A stretch of DNA of 5,371 nt, taken from NCBI RefSeq assembly GCF_016785185.1, contig NZ_JAEKDY010000167.1. The stretch is one strand, 5' to 3'. Shown piece by piece: positions 1 to 5,268 of the stretch. The stretch's first letter is position 1. The number at the start of each line of letters is the position of its first letter. The stretch comes from Heyndrickxia sporothermodurans. GTDB taxonomy: Bacteria; Bacillota; Bacilli; Bacillales; Bacillaceae_C. The position numbers and the translations under genes are program-made. The notes under the pieces are model-generated. The model was not told the origin of the DNA. It did not search any database and saw only the letters and a program-made list of their open reading frames with translations.

Positions 1-150
1 TCTAAGGTATTGTGTGTGTGGTAACCTCAATTATCCTTAGGTTTCAGGGGGTGGCAAGTTTTTTGCTTGTGAAGCTCTTTAAATCAAGGAATTATTAACT
101 TTTTACTATAGATGTTTTGACAATACGGCATAAATGAATGGGAGGGAAAT

Positions 151-738
151 ATGGATATTAGAGCTTACAATCAGGAAGATGAAATGGAGTGGGTTCATTG
201 TAGGGTATTATCCTTTTTGGATACTGCATATTATGACAATGTTTTAAGGGAAAAGGAAAAATACGTAAATCCTGCAATTGAACTAGTAGCTGTAGAGGAT
301 CATCAAGTGATTGGATTAATAGATATTGAATATGAAGTGGAAGAAAGAACAGTCTGTTCAAGGGGACAAGGACTAGGAGGAATGATTTGGCACATTGCGG
401 TTCACCCTGATCATCGAAGAAGAGGGGTTGGGAGTCAACTATTATCTGAAGCTGAGAAAATAGCGAAAGAGAAGGGGTTAAACCGTCTAGAGGCATGGAC
501 GAGAGATGATGAATGGGTAAATAATTGGTATAGGAACAACCAATTTTCAAAAGTGGATTCATATTTGCACGTGTATATTGATGGTGAGGCAGAGCTGAAT
601 GGTGTAATAAAATCAGAGCTATCAGATTTGTACCCTGTTCAAACCTTCGCTCACTATGTTGGTAAAGATAAAGAAAAGATAAAGAAACGATTTAAAAGGG
701 TTCATGAATGCAATTGTTTTGAGAAGGAGTTTGAGTAA
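151..738 (+). CDS. GNAT-family N-acetyltransferase
   Basis: This 195-residue protein is a probable cytoplasmic acyltransferase that moves an acetyl group from acetyl-CoA to an unknown amine. The GNAT core is clear. Residues 75-98 hold the central strand and the pyrophosphate-binding loop, with HPDHRRRGVG at 85-94 matching the family pattern R-x-x-G-x-G (R89, G92, G94). The following helix (95-109) is of the usual kind, and WYRNNQF (126-132) corresponds to the motif B region with its aromatic residue. About 55 residues follow the core, ending in a basic KIKKRFKR stretch and HECNCFEKEFE. That tail is longer than in minimal GNAT proteins and may shape substrate choice. The ATG start is supported by GGAGGG at 141-146. 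The gene stands alone and faces a shared terminator at 820-863. The family assignment is firm; the substrate cannot be read from sequence, so no symbol is given. Confidence 0.93.
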   Translation: MDIRAYNQEDEMEWVHCRVLSFLDTAYYDNVLREKEKYVNPAIELVAVEDHQVIGLIDIEYEVEERTVCSRGQGLGGMIWHIAVHPDHRRRGVGSQLLSEAEKIAKEKGLNRLEAWTRDDEWVNNWYRNNQFSKVDSYLHVYIDGEAELNGVIKSELSDLYPVQTFAHYVGKDKEKIKKRFKRVHECNCFEKEFE

Positions 739-819
739 GAATCGCTAGTGTAAGAACGATAGGATATAACAAGCCTTGGTAGCTGGATCAAAGGGATGTG
801 TGACAGTGTTAGATAATGA

Positions 820-863
820 AAAAACATCCTGTTCCACTTTTAAGTGTGAAACAGGATGTTTTT
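820..863. terminator. Bidirectional intrinsic terminator
   Basis: Positions 820-833 pair perfectly with 850-863 (14 bp, core ACATCCTGTT/AACAGGATGT). A small inner helix is possible: CACT at 835-838 with AGTG at 843-846. The outer stem is a run of A on the left and T on the right, so either strand yields a hairpin followed by U residues. It lies between the convergent acetyltransferase gene and the chemotaxis remnant and probably serves both. It is seen directly in sequence; termination activity is inferred. Confidence 0.85.
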
Positions 864-884
864 AAAAAAAATTTCTTACTCCTA

Positions 885-1367
885 TTAAACTTTGAATTCC
901 TTCACATGAAGCTGCAGCTCCTCCGCCATTTTGGATAAGGCCAATGTAGAAGCGGCGACTTCCTCCATGGATGCTAACTGCTCCTCTGAAGCGGATGCCA
1001 CGGATTGTGTATTGGTTGCAGATACTTGTGCAATCCTAGCAATTTCCTCAATAGAGGAATTGACTTGTTCTACACTAGCAGACATTTCTTCGGAAACTGC
1101 TGTTGCTTCTTGAATTTGAGCGGTTACTTGTTCAATTGACGTTAGAATCTTTTTAAAACCTTCTTCCGCTTCGTGTACAACTACTAATCCTTCTTTAACC
1201 TCAATAGTCCCTTTATCCATTACGTCAACAGCATGTGTTGTTTCTAGTTGGATATTATTAATTAATTCAGCTATCTGATCCGCCGAATCCTTTGATTGTT
1301 CAGCTAGTTTTCTCACTTCATTTGCTACAACTGCAAACCCTTTCCCATGTTCACCCGCACGAGCAGA
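885..1367 (-). pseudogene. Methyl-accepting chemotaxis protein, C-terminal remnant
   Basis: The minus strand encodes the last 160 or so residues of a chemotaxis receptor signalling domain. Intact receptors of this kind usually exceed 400 residues and have a sensor, two membrane helices and HAMP. Here the reading frame opens with SARAGEHGKGFAVVANEV, which is the descending side of the conserved hairpin tip that contacts CheA and CheW. It continues through RKLAEQSKDSADQIAELI and a long alanine/glutamate/serine-rich coiled coil. A methylation-type segment (EEQLASMEEVAAS) lies near the C-terminus, which ends KEFKV. An in-frame TAG (complement of 1368-1370) sits exactly where the family reads NAAIEAARAGE, and upstream sequence shows no receptor homology except perhaps Asn-Glu just before the stop. 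A GTG at 1314-1316 could act as a start, but no good ribosome-binding site precedes it. I judge it a dead 3' fragment left by deletion or rearrangement. The frame downstream of the TAG is intact, so decay may be recent. Confidence 0.88.
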
Positions 1368-1389
1368 CTATTCGTTCATGTTAGTAGGG

Positions 1390-1403
1390 TGTAATGGATT
1401 ACA
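1390..1403. promoter_or_regulatory. 14-bp palindrome, near-match to a cre site
   Basis: TGTAATGGATTACA is two 6-bp arms around GG. It fits 13 of 14 positions of the CcpA operator consensus TGWAANCGNTNWCA, but the mismatch hits the central CG, which matters for CcpA binding. It lies just upstream of the chemotaxis remnant on the minus strand. It could be a leftover operator, another regulator's site, or chance in AT-rich DNA. Confidence 0.25.
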
Positions 1404-1452
1404 TTTTTTTCAAAGAGAACACTTGTAACAGAATGAATCATAATTAATGAAT

Positions 1453-1490
1453 AAAAAAAACATCATAAGAAGGACAGTGGAACTTTGTCC
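1453..1490 (-). terminator. Weak terminator candidate after the SMR pair
   Basis: Read on the minus strand, just after the stop of the second SMR gene, GGACA (1490-1486) can pair with TGTCC (1476-1472) around a 9-base loop. A run of eight T follows at 1460-1453. The stem is only 5 bp and the T run begins 11 bases after it, so it is not a classical terminator. It is the only candidate before the chemotaxis remnant. Confidence 0.3.
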
Positions 1491-1498
1491 ATTGACCC

Positions 1499-1846
1499 TT
1501 AGTTTGCAGGTTTCTTCTTTTGGATTTTCGCATCTGAAAAATTTAGTAATACAACGCCACCAATAATTAATAGTATTCCAGCTAACTTAAGTGTGCTAAA
1601 AAGCTCATCCCATATAAATATCCCAATTAGAGCTGTTAATGCAGTTCCTACCCCAGACCAAATAGCATAAGCTAAACTTAGCGGTATCGTTTTGAGGGCT
1701 AGAGATATGAAATAAAATGAAAGTCCATAACCAACAATTACTGCTAGAGAGGGAAGAAAGTTTGTAAACCCTTCAGACATCTTAAGCATGGCAGTAGCAA
1801 AAACCTCTCCAATAATAGAAATTGTTAAAAAAATATAAGCCTTCAT
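1499..1846 (-). CDS. SMR-family multidrug efflux protein, second gene of pair
   Basis: This 115-residue protein is a small multidrug resistance (EmrE/Qac-type) membrane transporter subunit. It is expected to export cationic lipophilic compounds by proton antiport. Four hydrophobic helices fill residues 3-21, 31-50, 57-79 and 86-103. Hallmarks are the membrane-embedded Glu14 (the proton/substrate site), Tyr40, and AYAIWSGVG (59-67) with Tyr60 and Trp63. Length is typical (107-117). The start ATG is fixed by AAAGGAG at 1854-1860, seven bases upstream. Basic residues cluster at Lys2, Lys52 and the tail (Lys107, 110, 111, 112), which predicts both termini in the cytoplasm. The first gene has the opposite bias, so the two probably form an antiparallel heterodimer like EbrAB or YkkCD of Bacillus subtilis. 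I cannot decide which named pair it matches, so no symbol is given. The substrate is inferred from the family only. Confidence 0.92.
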   Translation of the reverse strand: MKAYIFLTISIIGEVFATAMLKMSEGFTNFLPSLAVIVGYGLSFYFISLALKTIPLSLAYAIWSGVGTALTALIGIFIWDELFSTLKLAGILLIIGGVVLLNFSDAKIQKKKPAN

Positions 1847-1847
1847 A

Positions 1848-1863
1848 TGTATTCTCCTTTCTT
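1848..1863 (-). repeat. Duplicated leader/RBS, copy 2 (copy 1 at 2194-2209)
   Basis: The same 16 bases, AAGAAAGGAGAATACA on the minus strand, precede both SMR genes at 1848-1863 and 2194-2209. They hold the ribosome-binding site of each gene. An identical stretch well beyond the AAAGGAG core supports tandem duplication of one ancestral SMR gene with its leader. It also implies similar initiation rates for the two subunits. Confidence 0.8.
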
Positions 1864-1887
1864 ACATTCAATGAGCTCCCCCATAAT

Positions 1888-2190
1888 TTAAAATATGACT
1901 CCACCTATAATTAATGTTAAACCGAAAAACTTTTTACCATTAAACTTTTCTTTATAGATTATCACACCCACTAGTGCAGTAAGTGCAGTACCTAATCCCG
2001 CCCATATTGCATAAGCCATTCCGAGCGAAAGTGTTTTGAGCGAAATTGATAAACTAAAGAATGCCACTCCGTATCCTGCAACAACTCCTAAAGACGGGAA
2101 AAAGTTTTTAAATCCATTTGTGGCTTTAAGCATCGAACTTCCAAATACTTCACTTATAATGGCTACAATCAAAAGTACATAAGCATCCAT
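1888..2190 (-). CDS. SMR-family multidrug efflux protein, first gene of pair, shortened C-terminus
   Basis: This 100-residue SMR subunit is the upstream partner of the gene that follows it, 41 bases on. It aligns without gaps to that partner, with about 54 of 100 positions identical by hand count. It keeps Glu14, Tyr40, Tyr60, Trp63 and Gly67. Basic residues sit mainly in loops 1 and 3 (Lys22, Lys28, Lys80, Lys82, Lys86, Lys87), while Asp2 is near the N-terminus. This predicts termini outside, opposite to the partner. The protein ends GGVIF at residue 100, several residues before the usual end of helix 4 and with no tail. A TAA stands where the partner has Leu101. Reading on in frame adds 14 codons and ends in an ATGA overlap with the next start, which suggests a recent nonsense change. 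The start is supported by AAAGGAG at 2201-2207 on the minus strand. It may still work, since the active-site residues are intact. Confidence 0.88.
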   Translation of the reverse strand: MDAYVLLIVAIISEVFGSSMLKATNGFKNFFPSLGVVAGYGVAFFSLSISLKTLSLGMAYAIWAGLGTALTALVGVIIYKEKFNGKKFFGLTLIIGGVIF

Positions 2191-2226
2191 CGCTGTATTC
2201 TCCTTTCTTGTCGAAGTAAATACTTG

Positions 2227-2243
2227 TTAATATGTATTAATAC
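2227..2243. promoter_or_regulatory. Overlapping palindromes, possible operator of the SMR pair
   Basis: TTAATATGTATTAA (2227-2240, 6-2-6 arms) overlaps the perfect palindrome GTATTAATAC (2234-2243). Both lie right around the expected transcription start below the TATAAT at 2250-2255, a usual place for a repressor operator. No regulator gene is in the window. The sequence is very AT-rich, so chance is possible. Confidence 0.35.
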
Positions 2244-2249
2244 TAATCT

Positions 2250-2255
2250 ATTATA
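2250..2255 (-). promoter_or_regulatory. Probable -10 box for the SMR pair
   Basis: The minus strand reads a perfect TATAAT, about 60 bases upstream of the first SMR start. Around 17 bases further up only TATAAA is found, so the -35 element is poor. That would suit a weak or activated promoter, or this may not be the real one. Confidence 0.45.
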
Positions 2256-2285
2256 ATGTGAAAATGGTCATCTTTATATAATAGA

Positions 2286-2340
2286 GGCTCCTCCCTTCGG
2301 AAAGCAAGCTCCTGCAGCGGAAAGGAACGGGCCACTGTTT
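2286..2340. repeat. GC-richer segment resembling a Bacillaceae intergenic repeat
   Basis: Between the divergent SMR pair and the propeller gene, about 55 bases are clearly richer in GC than the flanks. CGGAAAG occurs twice, 20 bases apart (2298-2304 and 2318-2324), the second within CTGCAGCGGAAAGGAAC. From memory, strings of the type 'cggaaagcgagc...ctgcagcggaaa' recur between genes in many Bacillus genomes. No second copy is in this window, so the call rests on recall and composition. Confidence 0.4.
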
Positions 2341-2390
2341 AAATAAGGTGAAAGTTGTGCTGTTGGATTCGATTCATTGTCCCGTATGAA

Positions 2391-2399
2391 TGTTATAAT
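2391..2399 (+). promoter_or_regulatory. Extended -10 promoter of the propeller gene
   Basis: TGTTATAAT is a perfect extended -10 element (TG-n-TATAAT). The -35 region near 2371-2376 (GATTCA) is poor, as is common for extended -10 promoters. Transcription would start near 2406. This argues against translation from the ATG at 2414 and for the one at 2444. Confidence 0.6.
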
Positions 2400-2443
2400 A
2401 TTTACAAAATTAAATGTTAAAAGCAAAAAGGATGTTGTTTTAT

Positions 2444-3757
2444 ATGAAATTGTTCACAAACAAAATAGTGTTATTGGCCACTATTTTACTAATAGGAGCG
2501 GTTATAATATCCATTTATATGTGGAAAGGTGGAGAAAAAAACAAAAAACCTTCCATCGAAAAAAAGGTGGTGACTTTGAATGAACAAGATTTTAAAAATC
2601 AATTACCAATGACTAAGAAAATCATTGAGGGTGATACAAAAAAAGAAACCATTGCCTATCGCCTATGGTTTGATTTAATGGAGAAGTTTAAAACAAGTGG
2701 ACAACTTGCGGGCGCTTATTTTAATAGATTTCATTTATTAGAGGAAAAAGATAAAGAGTTTGTCGTTGCTGCTGTTTTTCAACTTCAGCTAGGTGAAGGC
2801 GTTCAAACGACAAGTTGGAAACCGCAAAAGAATGGATTAATTGATGGATTAGTTTGGAAGTTGAAGATTAAGAAACAATCCGATCAAACATATACATTAG
2901 AAAGTTTTGAAAAATCATCGGATAAACTAATTGGTTTACCTCCAGTGCAAGATATGGATAGCTATAAAAAAGAAGCTGGTATAAAAACTGATGAAAATAG
3001 TCGATATGAAATTGTTGATGATACATTAAAAGTTACGTATAACAACGGAAAGGATTGGAATGATGTACCAATTGAAGTAGATCGGTTATTCGAAGGCGAT
3101 TATAATGGACCAAAAAATGAACTTATCGAAGGAAGTTATGTTATTCATTCAAAAAGAACTGCTTTTGTGATAGGCGGGCGCGGGGGTCTGCAACTTTTGA
3201 TATCAGAAGATCAAGGGAACTCTTGGGACGAAGTAAACATAACAGATAAAATACAGGGAGCTCGGATGCGTTTGTTAGGTTTTACTTCAGATCAACATGG
3301 ATATTTAATTGCCACCGGATATCGCACGATGGCCAGTGAAGGGAATTATCTGTTTAAAACGAATGATGGTGGTCATTCTTGGAAAGAAGCTGGTTCAGTT
3401 GCTGGCGTAACATCACTTGTTACGGACGGAGGGTTAATCAATGATGAACTTGGTTTCGTATCATTCGGATCAATCAACTTCGAAAACGAGCCACCAAGAC
3501 CTTGCCTCTATCGTACGGCTGATGGGGGAAAAACGTGGAAGGAAGTAAAAGTTCCGTTTCCAAAAGAATACAAAGGGATATTCACCGTAGCTGAAACCCC
3601 GATTTTTAACGGGAATAAAGGAACACTCCTCGTTAATCAAGGACCAAACGGGGATTATTTAGGAGGAAATGTCCTCGTAAAATTTACAACTAAAGACATG
3701 GGGAAAACTTGGACTTTTGCTGGATTAGTTGATCCGGACGAGGTTCTAGGTAAATGA
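2444..3757 (+). CDS. Membrane-anchored Asp-box (BNR/Ycf48-like) beta-propeller protein
   Basis: This 437-residue protein is probably held on the outer face of the cell membrane. A short basic N-terminus precedes one hydrophobic helix (about residues 8-27) with no lipobox cysteine, then a lysine-rich linker. Residues 45-190 form a domain I do not recognise. The C-terminal half carries Asp-box repeats (S/T-x-D-x-G-x-S/T-W): SEDQGNSW (254-261), TNDGGHSW (306-313), TADGGKTW (358-365) and TKDMGKTW (416-423), plus a degenerate TYNNGKDW (198-205). Spacing of 52-58 residues is that of propeller blades. Such repeats occur in sialidases, Ycf48-type assembly factors and many binding proteins. They are structural and do not prove hydrolase activity; no sialidase arginine triad is evident. 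An in-frame ATG at 2414 exists, but 2444 is preferred because AAAGGATG (2427-2434) lies nine bases before it. The gene has its own promoter-like element and terminator and no operon partner. Ligand and role are unknown. Confidence 0.85.
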   Translation: MKLFTNKIVLLATILLIGAVIISIYMWKGGEKNKKPSIEKKVVTLNEQDFKNQLPMTKKIIEGDTKKETIAYRLWFDLMEKFKTSGQLAGAYFNRFHLLEEKDKEFVVAAVFQLQLGEGVQTTSWKPQKNGLIDGLVWKLKIKKQSDQTYTLESFEKSSDKLIGLPPVQDMDSYKKEAGIKTDENSRYEIVDDTLKVTYNNGKDWNDVPIEVDRLFEGDYNGPKNELIEGSYVIHSKRTAFVIGGRGGLQLLISEDQGNSWDEVNITDKIQGARMRLLGFTSDQHGYLIATGYRTMASEGNYLFKTNDGGHSWKEAGSVAGVTSLVTDGGLINDELGFVSFGSINFENEPPRPCLYRTADGGKTWKEVKVPFPKEYKGIFTVAETPIFNGNKGTLLVNQGPNGDYLGGNVLVKFTTKDMGKTWTFAGLVDPDEVLGK

Positions 3758-3772
3758 GCGGATAAGAAAAAT

Positions 3773-3815
3773 CAGGAAATGAATGTCTATTGACGTTCAT
3801 TTCCTGTTCTTTTTA
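3773..3815 (+). terminator. Intrinsic terminator of the propeller gene
   Basis: CAGGAAATGAATGTC (3773-3787) pairs with GACGTTCATTTCCTG (3792-3806): 15 bp with one G-T wobble and a 4-base loop, followed by TTCTTTTTAT. It begins 15 bases after the stop codon. A-rich sequence on the left (AAGAAAAA) might also let it work for leftward transcription. Confidence 0.88.
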
Positions 3816-3869
3816 TAAAGTGAGAAAGTATAAATTTGTTTGGAATTACAGTTCTTAAAAAGTATCTGC

Positions 3870-4023
3870 TTTGTCTAGCTCAGCGCCTATCGACTAGAAA
3901 ACTTCAGGACTTTTCCCTACGATAAGTCAACATCGATTCGCCTTGCATCACCCGCGTTTCCTTTATCTCAGTCAAAGTCCCGTAAGTCTTTTACGTCGAT
4001 GAGCAAGGCACTTGCGCTTTTCC
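3870..4023. repeat. Hairpin-forming interspersed repeat (Bacillaceae type)
   Basis: This non-coding element of about 150 bases starts TTGTCTAGCTCAGCGCCT and ends GGCACTTGCGCTTTTC. Its ends face each other. AGCGC (3882-3886) pairs with GCGCT (4014-4018). A long imperfect inverted repeat joins 3889-3913 (ATCGAC...GGACTTT) to 3974-4000 (AAAGTCC...GTCGAT). About 60 bases, GC-richer than the flanks, form the loop. Starts like 'gtctagctccagcgcct' and ends like 'gcttgcgctttt' are, from memory, common in intergenic repeats of Bacillus and relatives. It ends eight bases from the stop codon of the VOC gene, so its transcript hairpin may protect or end that mRNA. It fills most of the 270-base gap between genes. 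Confidence 0.65.
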
Positions 4024-4030
4024 CATAAAT

Positions 4031-4459
4031 TCACCAACCTGATTCCCCATTATCATAGCTTAATTGCCATTCAACGCCAAATTTATCAACAACTTGTCCA
4101 TAGCATTTACTCCAAAAAGTTTCTTGGAGCTCCATGTTGACTTTTCCGCCTTCTTTTAACTGATTATAATACGATGTAATTTCATCTTGGTTTTGACTTA
4201 CGATCGCAAGACTTATATTGTTTCCAACGACAAAAGGCGTGCCGGGAAACGTATCGGAAAACATCACATTGCTTCCGCTAATCGATAGTCGTGCGTGCAT
4301 GACAAGATTTTTGGCTTCTTCCGGCAGCGGAAATTCCGGATTAGGAGGTGCTTCACCAAAGGTCATAATTCGCGGTTCTTCTGTATTAAAAACCTTTGCA
4401 TAAAACTCTACCGCCTCACGACAGTTCCCATTAAAATTAAGATAAACATCTACTGACAT
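4031..4459 (-). CDS. PhnB-like VOC/glyoxalase-fold protein
   Basis: This 142-residue cytoplasmic protein belongs to the vicinal oxygen chelate superfamily, PhnB-like branch (often labelled '3-demethylubiquinone-9 3-methyltransferase', a misleading name). The N-terminal beta-alpha module reads VYLNFNGNCREAVEFYAKVF (5-24), the PhnB signature. A second strand holds LVMHARLSISGSNVMFSD (52-69). The C-terminal module ends FWSKCYGQVVDKFGVEWQL (115-133), with the D-x-FG-V-x-W pattern of the family. Length is typical. The usual VOC metal ligands are not all evident; His55 and Glu130 are the best candidates, so enzymatic activity is uncertain. GTG codons at 4466-4468 and 4463-4465 extend the frame, but AGGAG at 4468-4472 overlaps the first and sits eight bases before the ATG at 4457-4459, so the ATG is chosen. 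No operon partner is seen. The substrate is unknown. Confidence 0.9.
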   Translation of the reverse strand: MSVDVYLNFNGNCREAVEFYAKVFNTEEPRIMTFGEAPPNPEFPLPEEAKNLVMHARLSISGSNVMFSDTFPGTPFVVGNNISLAIVSQNQDEITSYYNQLKEGGKVNMELQETFWSKCYGQVVDKFGVEWQLSYDNGESGW

Positions 4460-4611
4460 TTGCACCACTCCTAGAATATAAAATTTAATCCCTTTTTATT
4501 GTAACCAAAAGATAGATGAGATAAAAGAAATTTCAAAAAATTTTAACAAGAAAATAAAAATTACATAAATCCTGCAGTCCTGGTGAATATAAAAATAGGA
4601 CAAAATTATTT

Positions 4612-4629
4612 AGGTGGTGTCCCCCGTTG
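4612..4629 (+). promoter_or_regulatory. RBS fixing a TTG start
   Basis: AGGTGG (4612-4617) lies nine bases before TTG (4627-4629). No ATG is suitably placed, and family homology begins at once after the TTG. A rare start codon and a C-rich spacer (CCCCC) suggest modest translation. Confidence 0.7.
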
Positions 4630-5268
4630 CCGGATAATAATGAAAGATTAACCTCATCAGAAATATCTAATTTATGGACACATTATATTCGAGAGACAAT
4701 GCAAATTTGTGTGACGAAATATTTTTTGCAAATTATTAAAGACCCTGAAATACATAAGATTTATACATTAGCTCTGGAAATGTCAGAGAATCATGTAATA
4801 AAGATAAGAGATATATTTCATAAAGAAAATTTCCCAATTCCTAAAGGATTTACTAAGGAAGATGTTAATTTACATGCGCCTCCATTATTTACAGATGCTT
4901 TTAGTATATTTTATATTCACACGATGACCATGCATGGATCACAGGCATATAACCTTGCTTTTAGTGTTTCTATTCGAAAAGATATAAGAGATTTTTATTA
5001 TCAGTGTAATCTAGATACAATGGACCTTTATAATAAATCATTTGATGTTATGCAATCAAAACAACTTTATGATAAACCTCCATTTTATGAAACGCCAAGC
5101 AATGTTTCATTTATAAATAGTCTTAACTACGTGACAGATGTATTAGGTGAGCGAAGGAAGATGAATTCGATTGAGAGCGGAAATATCTTTTTTAATTTGC
5201 AAAAAAGCTTAATCGCAAAAGCGTGTTTTTTTGCTTTTAATCAAGTGAATGAATTTCATAATTCTTAG
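4627..5268 (+). CDS. DUF3231 protein, C-terminally truncated
   Basis: The 213-residue product belongs to DUF3231, a Bacillaceae family of unknown function predicted to be ferritin-like and all-helical. From memory, full-length members have about 330 residues in two related helical domains. The first domain is complete: RLTSSEISNLW (7-17), the helix with METs and ICVTKYFL (25-34), IPKGFTKEDVNLHAPPLF (71-88), and YNLAFSVSIRKDIRDFY (108-124). The linker carries PPFYETPSNVSF (151-162). The second domain opens with LGERRKMNSIESGNIFFNLQ (173-192) and breaks off after KACFFAFNQV (198-207), near the end of its first helix. Where the family continues, the frame gives NEFHNS and a stop, and neither other frame after 5249 restores homology. 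The missing 110-120 residues look replaced rather than frameshifted. The first domain may still fold alone, but I regard this as a damaged gene. TTG start; no partner gene. Confidence 0.82.
   Translation: MPDNNERLTSSEISNLWTHYIRETMQICVTKYFLQIIKDPEIHKIYTLALEMSENHVIKIRDIFHKENFPIPKGFTKEDVNLHAPPLFTDAFSIFYIHTMTMHGSQAYNLAFSVSIRKDIRDFYYQCNLDTMDLYNKSFDVMQSKQLYDKPPFYETPSNVSFINSLNYVTDVLGERRKMNSIESGNIFFNLQKSLIAKACFFAFNQVNEFHNS

Noticed and set aside
1..70. Inverted repeat CTAAGG/CCTTAG (2-7 and 35-40) as a terminator, and the TG run at 11-20
   Set aside because: The stem is 6 bp with a 27-base loop and no T tract beside it; the TG run is too short to be notable.
117..145. TTGACA at 117-122 as a -35 box for the acetyltransferase gene
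   Set aside because: A -10 box at proper distance would fall in the ribosome-binding site, and no TATAAT-like hexamer is there.
158..562. Minus-strand open frame of 134 codons
   Set aside because: It lies opposite the clear acetyltransferase gene, has no family features and no ribosome-binding site; it is a shadow frame.
931..1113. Plus-strand open frame of 60 codons
   Set aside because: It is antisense to the receptor coiled coil; its Ala/Ser/Asp-rich product is an artefact of that composition.
2191..2290. Guanidine (ykkC-type) riboswitch before the SMR pair
   Set aside because: The leader between the -10 box and the start is only about 55 bases and AT-rich, with no conserved ACGR-type motifs or stable stems.
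2377..2583. Plus-strand open frame of 68 codons overlapping the start of the propeller gene
   Set aside because: It begins upstream of the extended -10 element, lacks a ribosome-binding site and overlaps the supported signal-anchor coding frame.
4218..4403. Plus-strand open frame of 61 codons
   Set aside because: It is antisense to the VOC gene and shows no independent signal.
4540..4611. TTAACA (4543-4548) with a downstream AT-rich box as the DUF3231 promoter
   Set aside because: At a 17-base spacing the -10 hexamer is TAAATC, a poor match; in such AT-rich DNA the pairing is not meaningful.
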